Below are positions 1-6,876 of a stretch of 21,050 nucleotides of DNA, in pieces. Position 1 is the stretch's first letter, and each line of letters starts with the position of its first letter. The stretch spans positions 1-21,050 of the forward strand of contig UROM01000020.1 in NCBI GenBank assembly GCA_900549455.1. The letters run 5' to 3'. Origin of the DNA: an uncultured Collinsella sp. (GTDB taxonomy: Bacteria > Actinomycetota > Coriobacteriia > Coriobacteriales > Coriobacteriaceae). The position numbers and the translations under genes are program-made. The notes below the pieces were generated by a model, which was not told where the DNA came from, did no database searches, and saw only the letters and a list, made by a program, of their open reading frames with translations.

Positions 1-11
1 TCCTGCTCGCA

Positions 12-36
12 CGGAGAGCACATTAAGTGCTCTCCG
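12..36. repeat. Perfect 10-bp hairpin at window start
   Basis: The arms at 12-21 and 27-36 are perfect reverse complements (CGGAGAGCAC / GTGCTCTCCG) around a 5-base loop. There is no T tract after it, so it is not a classical terminator. It may be the 3' edge of a palindromic intergenic element, the end of an upstream transcript, or part of the ygeY leader. A smaller hairpin follows at 54-74 (GACGGAG / CTCCGTC). Confidence 0.5.
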
Positions 37-53
37 GCTCGTGCGGAACTCGC

Positions 54-74
54 GACGGAGCAAAGTCCTCCGTC
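54..74. repeat. Small 7-bp inverted repeat upstream of ygeY
   Basis: GACGGAG at 54-60 pairs with CTCCGTC at 68-74 around a 7-base loop. The bases at 66-75, read on the minus strand, give GGACGGAGGA, the same 10 bases that occur inside the palindrome arm at 8022-8031. Whether the two are related or coincidental cannot be decided from one window. Confidence 0.35.
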
Positions 75-120
75 CGCCTCCTATGGTTACTTGCTTGTGG
101 GGTGCTCGACCTCACGCTGC

Positions 121-150
121 TTGGCACAAGTGATCTATCTGAAATATCTA
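121..150 (+). promoter_or_regulatory. Weak candidate promoter for ygeY
   Basis: TTGGCA at 121-126 resembles a -35 box. An 18-base spacer leads to TATCTA at 145-150, a poor -10 match. It lies 36 bases before the ygeY start and is the best sigma-70-like pair I can see in the leader. CTTGTG at 94-99 and CACAAG at 125-130 form an inverted repeat around it that could be an operator or a leader stem. This is a weak call. Confidence 0.25.
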
Positions 151-185
151 CCTGTAGGTAAACCCTTGTAGAAAGGTTAACTGTT

Positions 186-1571
186 ATGACTAAGGAACTC
201 GATTTCGAGGCAATTAAAAACGCTGCCGAGTCTCACCGTGTTGATATGACTCGCTTCCTGCGCGCTATGATCTCCCATCCCTCTGAGTCCTGCGAGGAGG
301 GCGAGGTTGTCGCCTGCATCAAGGCCGAGATGGAGAACCTTGGCTATGACGAGGTCAAGGTCGACGGCCTGGGCAACGTCATGGGCTTTATGGGCGAGGG
401 CGACAAGATCATCGCCATCGACTCCCACATCGACACCGTCGGCATCGGCAACATCGAGAACTGGGATGCCGATCCCTATGAGGGCTACGAGACCGATGAG
501 ATCATCTACGGCCGCGGCGGCTCCGACCAGGAGGGCGGCATGGCTTCTGCTACCTATGCTGCCAAGATGATGAAGGACATGGGCCTCATCCCCGAGGGCT
601 ATAAGATCATGGTCGTCGGCACCGTCCAGGAAGAGGACTGCGACGGCATGTGCTGGCAGTACATCTACAACAAGGACGGCATTAAGCCCGAGTTCGTCAT
701 TTCCACCGAGCCCACCGACGGCGGCATCTATCGCGGTCACCGCGGCCGCATGGAGATCCGCGTCGACGTTCACGGCACCTCCTGCCACGGCTCCGCTCCC
801 GACCGCGGTGACAACGCCATCTACAAGATGGCCGACATCATCGCCGACGTCCGCGCCCTCAACAACAACGGCTGCGACGAGTCGACCGACATCAAGGGTC
901 TCGTCAAGATGCTCGACCCCAAGTACAACCCCGAGCACTTCGAGGACGCCCGCTTCCTGGGCCGCGGCACCTGCACCGTCAGCCAGATCTTCTACACCAG
1001 CCCCAGCCGCTGCGCTGTCGCTGACTCCTGCGCTATCTCCATCGACCGTCGCATGACCGCCGGTGAGACCTGGGAGTCCTGCCTGGACGAGATCCGTAAC
1101 CTGCCGGCCGCCAAGAAGTACGGCGACGACGTGAAGGTCTCCATGTACATGTACGACCGTCCGTCCTGGACCGGCGAGGTCTACGAGACCGAGGCTTACT
1201 TCCCCACGTGGATCAACAAGGAGACCGCTCCGCACGTCAAGGCCCTCGTCGACGCCCACAAGGCCATGTTCGGTGACGAGCGCATCGGCTGCGAGCCCAG
1301 CATGGACAAGCGCACCGGTCGTCCGCTGTGCGACAAGTGGACCTTCTCCACGAACTGCGTCTCCATCCAGGGCCGCTACGGCATCCCCTGCGTGGGCTTT
1401 GGCCCGGGTGCCGAGTCTCAGGCTCACGCTCCCAACGAGGTCACCTACAAGGACGACCTGGTCACCGCTGCCGCCATGTATGTGGCTGCCCTGAACCTCT
1501 ACGATCCGAGCCAGGCCGATGGCGACGCCACCGTGTTCCGCGCCGGTCTGACCAACAACAAGATCGATTAG
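186..1571 (+). CDS. ygeY: YgeY family M20 metallohydrolase (selenium/purine cluster)
   Basis: This 461-residue protein is an M20-type zinc amidohydrolase of the YgeY family, which is genetically tied to selenium-dependent molybdenum hydroxylase clusters. Visible metal and catalytic residues are H81 and D83 in DSHIDTV, D114 in GRGGSDQEGG, the E149-E150 pair in TVQEEDCDG, E175 in STEPTDG, and H414 near the C-terminus in SQAHAPNE. The set is complete, so it should be an active cytosolic hydrolase. Family knowledge: related enzymes cleave amide or carbamoyl bonds of small molecules; the exact substrate is not readable from sequence. AGAAAGG at 170-176 lies 9 bases before the ATG and supports the start. 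ygeW follows after 201 bases. Codon use is strongly biased (ATC, AAG, GAC, CTC), like the ribosomal genes later in the window, which suggests high expression. Confidence 0.93.
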   Translation: MTKELDFEAIKNAAESHRVDMTRFLRAMISHPSESCEEGEVVACIKAEMENLGYDEVKVDGLGNVMGFMGEGDKIIAIDSHIDTVGIGNIENWDADPYEGYETDEIIYGRGGSDQEGGMASATYAAKMMKDMGLIPEGYKIMVVGTVQEEDCDGMCWQYIYNKDGIKPEFVISTEPTDGGIYRGHRGRMEIRVDVHGTSCHGSAPDRGDNAIYKMADIIADVRALNNNGCDESTDIKGLVKMLDPKYNPEHFEDARFLGRGTCTVSQIFYTSPSRCAVADSCAISIDRRMTAGETWESCLDEIRNLPAAKKYGDDVKVSMYMYDRPSWTGEVYETEAYFPTWINKETAPHVKALVDAHKAMFGDERIGCEPSMDKRTGRPLCDKWTFSTNCVSIQGRYGIPCVGFGPGAESQAHAPNEVTYKDDLVTAAAMYVAALNLYDPSQADGDATVFRAGLTNNKID

Positions 1572-1772
1572 TCCCATTCCTCGATTTTGTTGAGCCGGGG
1601 GCCGCTCGCGTCCCCGGCACCCCCTGTCGACTTGGGGCCCGCGGTCGTTATCTCCCATGCTTCCTCAACGGTAGCGGGTCCTCGTCATAGCGCTCTGCAT
1701 GTTCTAGCCACACGCGCATGCCGGAGCGCATCTACTCATTGCGATCGTTTCATCTTTAGAAAGGACATTTCC
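1572..1772 (+). other. ygeY-ygeW intergenic leader
   Basis: This 201-base gap has no convincing gene. An open frame does extend upstream of the ygeW ATG, but it has no ribosome site at its own start and looks unlike protein. A GC-rich hairpin pairs GCCGGGG at 1594-1600 with CCCCGGC at 1612-1618, without a T run. It could be an RNA-processing or attenuation structure that uncouples the two genes. Confidence 0.45.
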
Positions 1773-2975
1773 ATGGACGCCAAGTTTACCGAGCTCGTCG
1801 AGCAGCTGAACGGCCTCGATTTTAAGGGTATGTACGGCAGCGACTTCCTGCACACCTGGGATAAGACCACCGATGAACTCAAGGCGCTCTACATCGTCGC
1901 CGACGCCCTGCGCCAGCTGCGCGAGAACAACGTCTCTCCCAAGATCTTCGACTCGGGTCTGGCCGTCTCCCTATTCCGCGACAACTCCACCCGTACGCGT
2001 TTCTCCTTCTCTAAGGCCGCCAACCTGCTCGGCCTTGAGCTGCAGGACCTGGACGAGAAGAAGTCCCAGATCGCTCACGGCGAGACCGTCCGCGAGACCG
2101 CTACCATGATCTCCTTCATGGCCGACGTCATCGGCATCCGCGACGACATGTACATCGGCAAGGGCGACGCCTACATGGCCGAGGTCTCCGAGTCTGTCCA
2201 GCAGGCTTACGAGGACGGCGTTCTGGATCACCGTCCCACGCTCATCTCCCTGCAGTCCGATTCCGACCACCCCACGCAGTCCTCTGCCGACATGCTCTAC
2301 CTCATCAACGAGTTTGGTGGCCTTGAGAACCTCAAGGGCAAGAAGGTTGCCGTCACCTGGGCCTATTCGCCCTCTTACGGCAAGCCGCTGTCCTGCCCGC
2401 AGTCGCTGATCAGCCTGCTGCCCCGCTTTGGCATGGACGTCACCCTGGCTCACCCCGAGGGCTACGACCTCATGCCCGAGGTCGTTGAGCGCGCCAAGGG
2501 CTATGCCGCCGAGTCCGGCACCACCTTTAAGCAGGTCAACACCATGGCCGAGGCCTTCGAGGGCGCCGACATCGTAATCCCCAAGAGCTGGGCTCCGTTT
2601 GCCGCCATGGAGAAGCGTACCAACCTGTACGCCGAGGGCGACGACGCCGGCATCGCTGCGCTCGAGAAGGAGCTGCTCGCCCAGAACGCCACCCATCAGG
2701 ACTGGTGCTCCACGACCGCGCTCATGGAGAAGACTGCCAACGGCCAGGACACCATCTTTATGCACCCGCTGCCCGCCGACATCTCCGGTGTCTCTTGCGA
2801 GCACGGCGAGGTCAACGCCGACGTCTTCGACATGCACCGTGTGGGCATGTACAAGGAGGCCAGCTACAAGCCGTACGCCATCGCAGCCATGATGTTCCTG
2901 CAGAAGGTTGCCGATCCCGCCGCTGCCCTCAAGGCCCTCGACGAGCGCAACACCGCCCGCTGGTTCCAGGCCTAA
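1773..2975 (+). CDS. ygeW: YgeW-type knotted carbamoyltransferase
   Basis: This 400-residue protein belongs to the aspartate/ornithine carbamoyltransferase superfamily, YgeW branch. The carbamoyl-phosphate-binding STRTR motif is at residues 72-76 (in FRDNSTRTRFSF), HPTQ at 166-169, and the HPLP motif at 331-334 (in FMHPLPADISG). All core motifs are intact. The natural amino substrate of YgeW proteins is not settled; in this cluster the enzyme is thought to handle a carbamoylated product of ring opening, perhaps in the phosphorolytic direction to yield carbamoyl phosphate. This role is inferred from context. The ATG at 1773 is chosen because AGAAAGGA sits at 1758-1765, while the in-frame extension upstream lacks a ribosome site and homologous sequence. 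A terminator follows at 2999-3038. Codon use is as biased as in ygeY. Confidence 0.94.
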   Translation: MDAKFTELVEQLNGLDFKGMYGSDFLHTWDKTTDELKALYIVADALRQLRENNVSPKIFDSGLAVSLFRDNSTRTRFSFSKAANLLGLELQDLDEKKSQIAHGETVRETATMISFMADVIGIRDDMYIGKGDAYMAEVSESVQQAYEDGVLDHRPTLISLQSDSDHPTQSSADMLYLINEFGGLENLKGKKVAVTWAYSPSYGKPLSCPQSLISLLPRFGMDVTLAHPEGYDLMPEVVERAKGYAAESGTTFKQVNTMAEAFEGADIVIPKSWAPFAAMEKRTNLYAEGDDAGIAALEKELLAQNATHQDWCSTTALMEKTANGQDTIFMHPLPADISGVSCEHGEVNADVFDMHRVGMYKEASYKPYAIAAMMFLQKVADPAAALKALDERNTARWFQA

Positions 2976-2998
2976 AGCTGGGCTGAGGTAAACCATGT

Positions 2999-3038
2999 AA
3001 AGGGGGCGCTCTGCCAACCGGCGGGGTGCCCCCTTTTT
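2999..3038 (+). terminator. Rho-independent terminator after ygeW
   Basis: AAAGGGGGC at 2999-3007 pairs with GCCCCCTTT at 3028-3036, and an inner stem CTGCC/GGCGG nests in the loop. Five T residues at 3034-3038 end the structure. It separates the highly biased ygeY-ygeW pair from mocA-hyuA. Confidence 0.85.
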
Positions 3039-3125
3039 GCATCGCGGGCGTGTAGGATAAGCGTTTTCGATGTGGATGCCCGCGGCGCGAGTTATGGGTA
3101 CGATGGTTTCAGGGGAGGTATCACC

Positions 3126-3740
3126 ATGAAACTTGGCTGCGTGATTATGGCCTCGGGCGAGGGTAAGCGGTTTGGCTCTAACAAGATGCTTGCCGATATC
3201 TATGGCGAGCCGCTGATTGCCCGGACCATCGATTCGGTTCCCCGGGGCTTTGACGTCGTGGTTTCGACGCGTTGGCCCGAGGTTGCCCAGATTTGCGAGG
3301 ACAAGCATTGCCAGTGCGTGCTGCACGATGGCGAGCTGCGCAGCGAAAGCGTCCGTGCGGGCCTTTCGTGGGGAGTCGAACGCAACTGGAAAGGTTGCCT
3401 CTTTTTGCCGGGCGACCAGCCGCTTGTGAGCGCGGATTCTTTTGAGGCTATGGTTCGTGCATTTGACGAGCGTGGTCGCAAGCATCCGGTGCGTCTTGCG
3501 TGCAACGGTGAGCCTTCGAGCCCGGTGCTCTTTCCGGCGGAACTGTTCGATGCACTTATGTGTCTTGAGGGCAAGGACGGCGGCGGTTCGATCCTCAAGG
3601 ACCGTATTGACGTGGTGCTGGTCGAGGCGCGTGCCTACGAGCTGTGGGACGTCGATACCGCCAAGGGACAGCGACGCATAGCGGAGCATATCGCCGCCTG
3701 CTCGTATTTTGATCGCGTGGCCAACTGCATCAATCAATAA
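3126..3740 (+). CDS. mocA: MocA/YgfJ family molybdenum cofactor cytidylyltransferase
   Basis: A 204-residue NTP-transferase-like protein of the MocA/YgfJ family. It would transfer CMP from CTP to molybdopterin to make the dinucleotide cofactor used by xanthine-dehydrogenase-type hydroxylases in the cytosol. The N-terminal nucleotide-binding loop is at residues 8-22 (MASGEGKRFGSNKML). LPGDQPLV places the metal-binding aspartate at D97. EPSSPVLFP (129-137), DGGGSIL (151-157) and WDVDT (174-178) match later family motifs. The ATG at 3126 follows GGGGAGG at 3112-3118 at good spacing; the in-frame extension to 3072 is not supported. The stop overlaps the ribosome site of hyuA, 9 bases ahead, so the two are co-transcribed. 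Codon use is less biased than in ygeW (more ATT, GCG, TTT). Confidence 0.88.
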   Translation: MKLGCVIMASGEGKRFGSNKMLADIYGEPLIARTIDSVPRGFDVVVSTRWPEVAQICEDKHCQCVLHDGELRSESVRAGLSWGVERNWKGCLFLPGDQPLVSADSFEAMVRAFDERGRKHPVRLACNGEPSSPVLFPAELFDALMCLEGKDGGGSILKDRIDVVLVEARAYELWDVDTAKGQRRIAEHIAACSYFDRVANCINQ

Positions 3741-3749
3741 GGAGCAATT

Positions 3750-5117
3750 ATGATCATCATCAAAAACGGCGCGCTCGTGACGCCACAGGGGCTTCGCCGC
3801 GCCGATCTTGCCATGGATGGCGATAAGATCGTGCGGATCGCCGCGGCGATTGAGCCGGCTGAGGGCGATACCGTCGAGGATGCCGCGGGCTGCTGGGTGT
3901 TTCCCGGCTTCATCGACGGCCACACGCACATGCAGTGCTGGACCGGCATGGATTGGACGGCCGATAGCTTTGAGACCGGCACGCGCGCGGCCGCCTGCGG
4001 CGGCACGACGACCATCGTGGACTACGCGACGGCCGATCGCGGCGTGACCATGCCCGATGCCTTGGCCGAGTGGCATCACCGCGCCGACGGAACCTGCACG
4101 GCCAACTACGCCTTTCATATGGCACTCGCCGAGTGGAACGAGCGCAACCGCGCCGATCTCTCGGCCATGCGCGAGGCGGGCGTGTCGTCGTTCAAGACCT
4201 ACTTTGCCTACGATCATTTGCGCCTGGACGATGCCGAGACGCTCGAGGTGCTCGAGGAGCTCAAGTATATTGGCGGCATACTGTGCGTGCATTGCGAGAA
4301 CGGCACGCTGGTGAATGAGCTGCAGAAGCGCGTGTTTGAGCAGGGTATCCACGGGCCCGAGGGCCATGCGCTCAGCCGTCCGGATGTGTGCGAGGCCGAG
4401 GCAGTGAGCTGTCTGCTATATCTGGCGCACCTGGCCGGCGACGCACCGGTCAACGTGGTGCACCTTTCGACCAAGCTGGGGCTCGAGGCCATCCGTGCCG
4501 CCAAGGCGCGCGGGCAGAAGAATATCTATGTCGAGACCTGCCCTCAGTATCTGATGCTCGACGATACTTGCTACTTGGAGCAGGGCGAGGACGGCTTTGC
4601 GGGTGCCAAATATGTGATGAGCCCGCCGCTGCGCCATGCCGGCGACCGTGCGGCACTGCGCGAGGCACTTGTGGCAGGCGAGATCGATACGATTGCGACC
4701 GACCACTGCAGCTTTAACCTACACGGGCAAAAGGACCGCGGACGCGACGACTTCCGCGCGATTCCCAACGGCGGGCCCGGCGTGGAGCATCGTCCCGTCG
4801 CGATTGCCACGAGCTTTGAGGGCCAGCTGGGACCCGAGGATCTGTGCCGCTTGATGAGCGAGAACCCGGCGCGCGTCTTTGGCATGTATCCGCGCAAGGG
4901 ATGTCTTGCCGAGGGCTCCGATGCCGATGTGTGCGTGTGGGATCCCAAGGCGCGCTGGACCATTAGCGCTGCGACGCAGCATCAGGCTGTGGACTACACG
5001 CCGCTCGAGGGCTTTGAGGCACATGGCCGCGCCAAGGCCGTCTTCGTCAACGGCGTGCTGGCCGCGTGCGACGGCGAGCCCACCGGAGCCCAACCCGGCC
5101 GCTACGTCCCCCGCTAA
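3750..5117 (+). CDS. hyuA: HyuA/YgeZ dihydropyrimidinase-like cyclic amidohydrolase
   Basis: A 455-residue amidohydrolase of the D-hydantoinase/dihydropyrimidinase family, equivalent to E. coli HyuA (YgeZ). It would hydrolyse a cyclic amide ring in the cytosol. The binuclear metal site is complete: H58 and H60 in DGHTH, the carboxylated-lysine candidate K149 in SSFKTYF, H181 in VHCEN, H238 in VVHLS, and D318 in IATDHCSF. In the purine/uric-acid cluster context it is a plausible step after hydroxylation and ring reduction; the substrate is inferred. GGAG at 3741-3744 directly follows the mocA stop and precedes the ATG by 5 bases. The gene ends 119 bases from the convergent yqeC, with a palindrome between the two. 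Confidence 0.93.
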   Translation: MIIIKNGALVTPQGLRRADLAMDGDKIVRIAAAIEPAEGDTVEDAAGCWVFPGFIDGHTHMQCWTGMDWTADSFETGTRAAACGGTTTIVDYATADRGVTMPDALAEWHHRADGTCTANYAFHMALAEWNERNRADLSAMREAGVSSFKTYFAYDHLRLDDAETLEVLEELKYIGGILCVHCENGTLVNELQKRVFEQGIHGPEGHALSRPDVCEAEAVSCLLYLAHLAGDAPVNVVHLSTKLGLEAIRAAKARGQKNIYVETCPQYLMLDDTCYLEQGEDGFAGAKYVMSPPLRHAGDRAALREALVAGEIDTIATDHCSFNLHGQKDRGRDDFRAIPNGGPGVEHRPVAIATSFEGQLGPEDLCRLMSENPARVFGMYPRKGCLAEGSDADVCVWDPKARWTISAATQHQAVDYTPLEGFEAHGRAKAVFVNGVLAACDGEPTGAQPGRYVPR

Positions 5118-5143
5118 CAAGAAGGGCGCCGGATTCCCTTCGC

Positions 5144-5210
5144 AGTTGCGGTGAAATAGTTCCTGTTTAGCCGCCAAATAGGCCGTTTCAGGAACTATTC
5201 CACCGCAACT
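5144..5210. repeat. 67-bp palindromic element, copy 1
   Basis: Arms at 5144-5165 and 5189-5210 are inverted repeats with 21 of 22 positions paired. The outer 15 bases (AGTTGCGGTGAAATA) are identical to those of copy 2 at 7938-8004, which is also exactly 67 bp. It lies between the convergent ends of hyuA and yqeC, so its RNA could act as a bidirectional transcript end. No flanking target duplication is visible. Confidence 0.85.
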
Positions 5211-5235
5211 TATAGGTCTGCTGGGGCAGCGCCGG

Positions 5236-5970
5236 CTATTTGAGGCTGGTGGCGACGATGGGGCGGCTGAGGGCAGTCTCAAAGCGGCTTGCCACGACCG
5301 GGTCGGCAAGCGTGTCGACTTGGTTGAGCATGATGCGGGCATAGTTGAGGTTCAGCATCCGCAGTTCGGCATTGAGCACCATGGCGACGCGCTCGGGCGT
5401 GGCGATGTCGGTGGGCTCGCAATCGCAGCGCTCGCAGAAGAGCTCGGGGCGGTGGACAACCTCGCTGATGGGCTTGTCGAACCCCGAGGCGCCGACGATC
5501 CAGACGACGCTGGCCGTGCCAGATGGAATCACCGGCTCCCAGGCGGCGTGCGCCTTGAGCGGGAGTCGCTTGCTGCCGTCCGCCTCGGCCAACACATAGT
5601 CAAAGCGCTGCGCCAGCTCGTCGAGTGGCTCGGCAGGGGAGGAGAGCTTGCCCGTCTCGGGGTCCAAGACGCCTGCTTGGCAGATGCTTCCCCGCACAAG
5701 CCCCGAGCAGGCCTTGCAGGTGCAGCCTGGGGCGTGCAAGGCACCTGGCTTCCAGGGCGCGGCGTCCAGACGACGGCTCGACCCGTCCCATGGCACGCCG
5801 GCGACGGGAAACATGTGCGTGGTGGTGCAGAGGAGCACGCGGCCGCCAGCGCGCATAAGCTCAAGGCCGAGCGTCTTTAGCAGGGTCGACTTGCCACCGC
5901 TGCCGATGATCGCGGTAATGCCCGGCTCAATCTTGAGCGTGGAGGCAAGGCTGCCGTTAACCGTTTCCAT
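5236..5970 (-). CDS. yqeC: YqeC family selenium-dependent hydroxylase accessory protein
   Basis: A 244-residue P-loop protein of the YqeC family, presumed to help mature selenium-dependent molybdenum hydroxylases; its biochemistry is not established. The Walker A motif GSGGKST is at residues 23-29. LAEADGSKRLPLK (128-140) and WIVGASGFDKPI (157-168) are recognisable family segments. Two cysteine groups stand out: C83, C85, C88 with C97, and C179, C182, C184; they could bind metal or sulfur/selenium, but this is inference. The start at 5970 on the minus strand has only a modest GGCGGTG ribosome site. It is the only minus-strand gene here, divergent from yqeB (102-base gap) and convergent with hyuA. 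Confidence 0.88.
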   Translation of the reverse strand: METVNGSLASTLKIEPGITAIIGSGGKSTLLKTLGLELMRAGGRVLLCTTTHMFPVAGVPWDGSSRRLDAAPWKPGALHAPGCTCKACSGLVRGSICQAGVLDPETGKLSSPAEPLDELAQRFDYVLAEADGSKRLPLKAHAAWEPVIPSGTASVVWIVGASGFDKPISEVVHRPELFCERCDCEPTDIATPERVAMVLNAELRMLNLNYARIMLNQVDTLADPVVASRFETALSRPIVATSLK

Positions 5971-6072
5971 CTGTTCACCGCCGTATAATACTGTGATAAG
6001 AAATAATCATCAGAGTAGCGGTCGAACCGCTTTTGCTCTGCTCAAACCGTAGCACAGGGAGGTGCCCCGGGA
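5971..6072. promoter_or_regulatory. Divergent yqeC/yqeB control region
   Basis: The gap between the two start codons must drive both genes. TATAAT at 5984-5989 is a perfect plus-strand -10 hexamer, and the overlapping minus-strand TATTAT could serve yqeC; neither has a clear -35 box. AGCGGT at 6017-6022 pairs with ACCGCT at 6026-6031, enclosed by CAGAG at 6011-6015 and CTCTG at 6036-6040. That inverted repeat may be an operator or a leader hairpin. Confidence 0.5.
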
Positions 6073-6867
6073 ATGCTCGTTTATGTTCGCGGCGCAGGCG
6101 ATATCGCCACGGGCGTGGCTGCGCGTCTGATGCGCGCCGGCGTGTCGGTCGTCATGGCCGATATCGCGGTCCCCACGTGCATCCGTCGCACGATCAGTTT
6201 TTGCGAGGCCATTCGCCTGGGCGAGGTCCAGGTCGAGGGCATTCGTGCCCGCTTGGCGCAGACGCCGGTCGAGGTGCTTGAGATTACCGAGGCGGGGGAT
6301 GTCGCCGTGGTGGTGGACCCCCAGGCACAGATGCTCGGCGAACTTAGACCCGCGGCCGTGGTAGACGCGATTCTAGCTAAGCGCAATCTGGGCACCACGC
6401 GCGACATGGCTCCTGCCGTCATCGCGGTAGGGCCGGGCTTTACCGCGCCGGTCGATTGCGATGCCGTGGTCGAGACTATGCGCGGGCATTTTTTGGGCCG
6501 CGTCATTACCCAGGGCTCGCCCCAGCCCAACATGGGCGTGCCGGGCATGATCGGCGGATACGGCAAGGAGCGTGTTATCCACAGCCCCGCCGCCGGCGTG
6601 TTTAGGTCCGACCGCGCGATCGGCGACATCGTGAGTGCCGGCGATGTGATCGGGTATTCGGGTGATACTCCCATGGTCACGCAGATTGACGGCTGCTTGC
6701 GCGGCCTTTTGGCCGACGGCGTTCAGGTGACCGAAGGCTTTAAGTGCGCCGACGTCGACCCGCGCGGCGATGCCAGCTATATCAACTATATTTCGGACAA
6801 GGCGACGTCGGTCGGCGGCGGCGTACTCGAGGCGCTCGCCATGCTCACCGGTGTATTCCAGGGATAG
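6073..6867 (+). CDS. yqeB: YqeB family selenium-dependent molybdenum hydroxylase maturation protein
   Basis: A 264-residue protein matching the YqeB/EF2563 family, which co-occurs with selenium-dependent molybdenum hydroxylases and is assumed to act in cofactor maturation in the cytosol. The N-terminus has a dinucleotide-fold-like start, VRGAGDIATGVAARL (residues 5-19). The central part contains GSPQPNMGVPGMIGGY, followed by the family stretch around ERVIHSPAAGVF. Its exact activity is unknown. The ATG at 6073 is preceded by GGGAGGTG at 6057-6064. xdhC starts only 9 bases after the stop, so the two form an operon. No truncation or missing region is apparent. Confidence 0.86.
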   Translation: MLVYVRGAGDIATGVAARLMRAGVSVVMADIAVPTCIRRTISFCEAIRLGEVQVEGIRARLAQTPVEVLEITEAGDVAVVVDPQAQMLGELRPAAVVDAILAKRNLGTTRDMAPAVIAVGPGFTAPVDCDAVVETMRGHFLGRVITQGSPQPNMGVPGMIGGYGKERVIHSPAAGVFRSDRAIGDIVSAGDVIGYSGDTPMVTQIDGCLRGLLADGVQVTEGFKCADVDPRGDASYINYISDKATSVGGGVLEALAMLTGVFQG

Positions 6868-6876
6868 GAAATTGCA

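Noticed and set aside
1587..1772. 62-residue N-terminal extension of ygeW
   Set aside because: No ribosome site at its start, unrelated composition, and a good ribosome site directly before the ATG at 1773.
1971..4367. Very long open frame on the minus strand opposite ygeW, mocA and hyuA
   Set aside because: It lies opposite three intact, well-recognised genes, crosses their intergenic gaps, and its translation is low-complexity with no family match. It is a by-product of GC-rich codon use. The same applies to long frames opposite ygeY, secY and rpoA.
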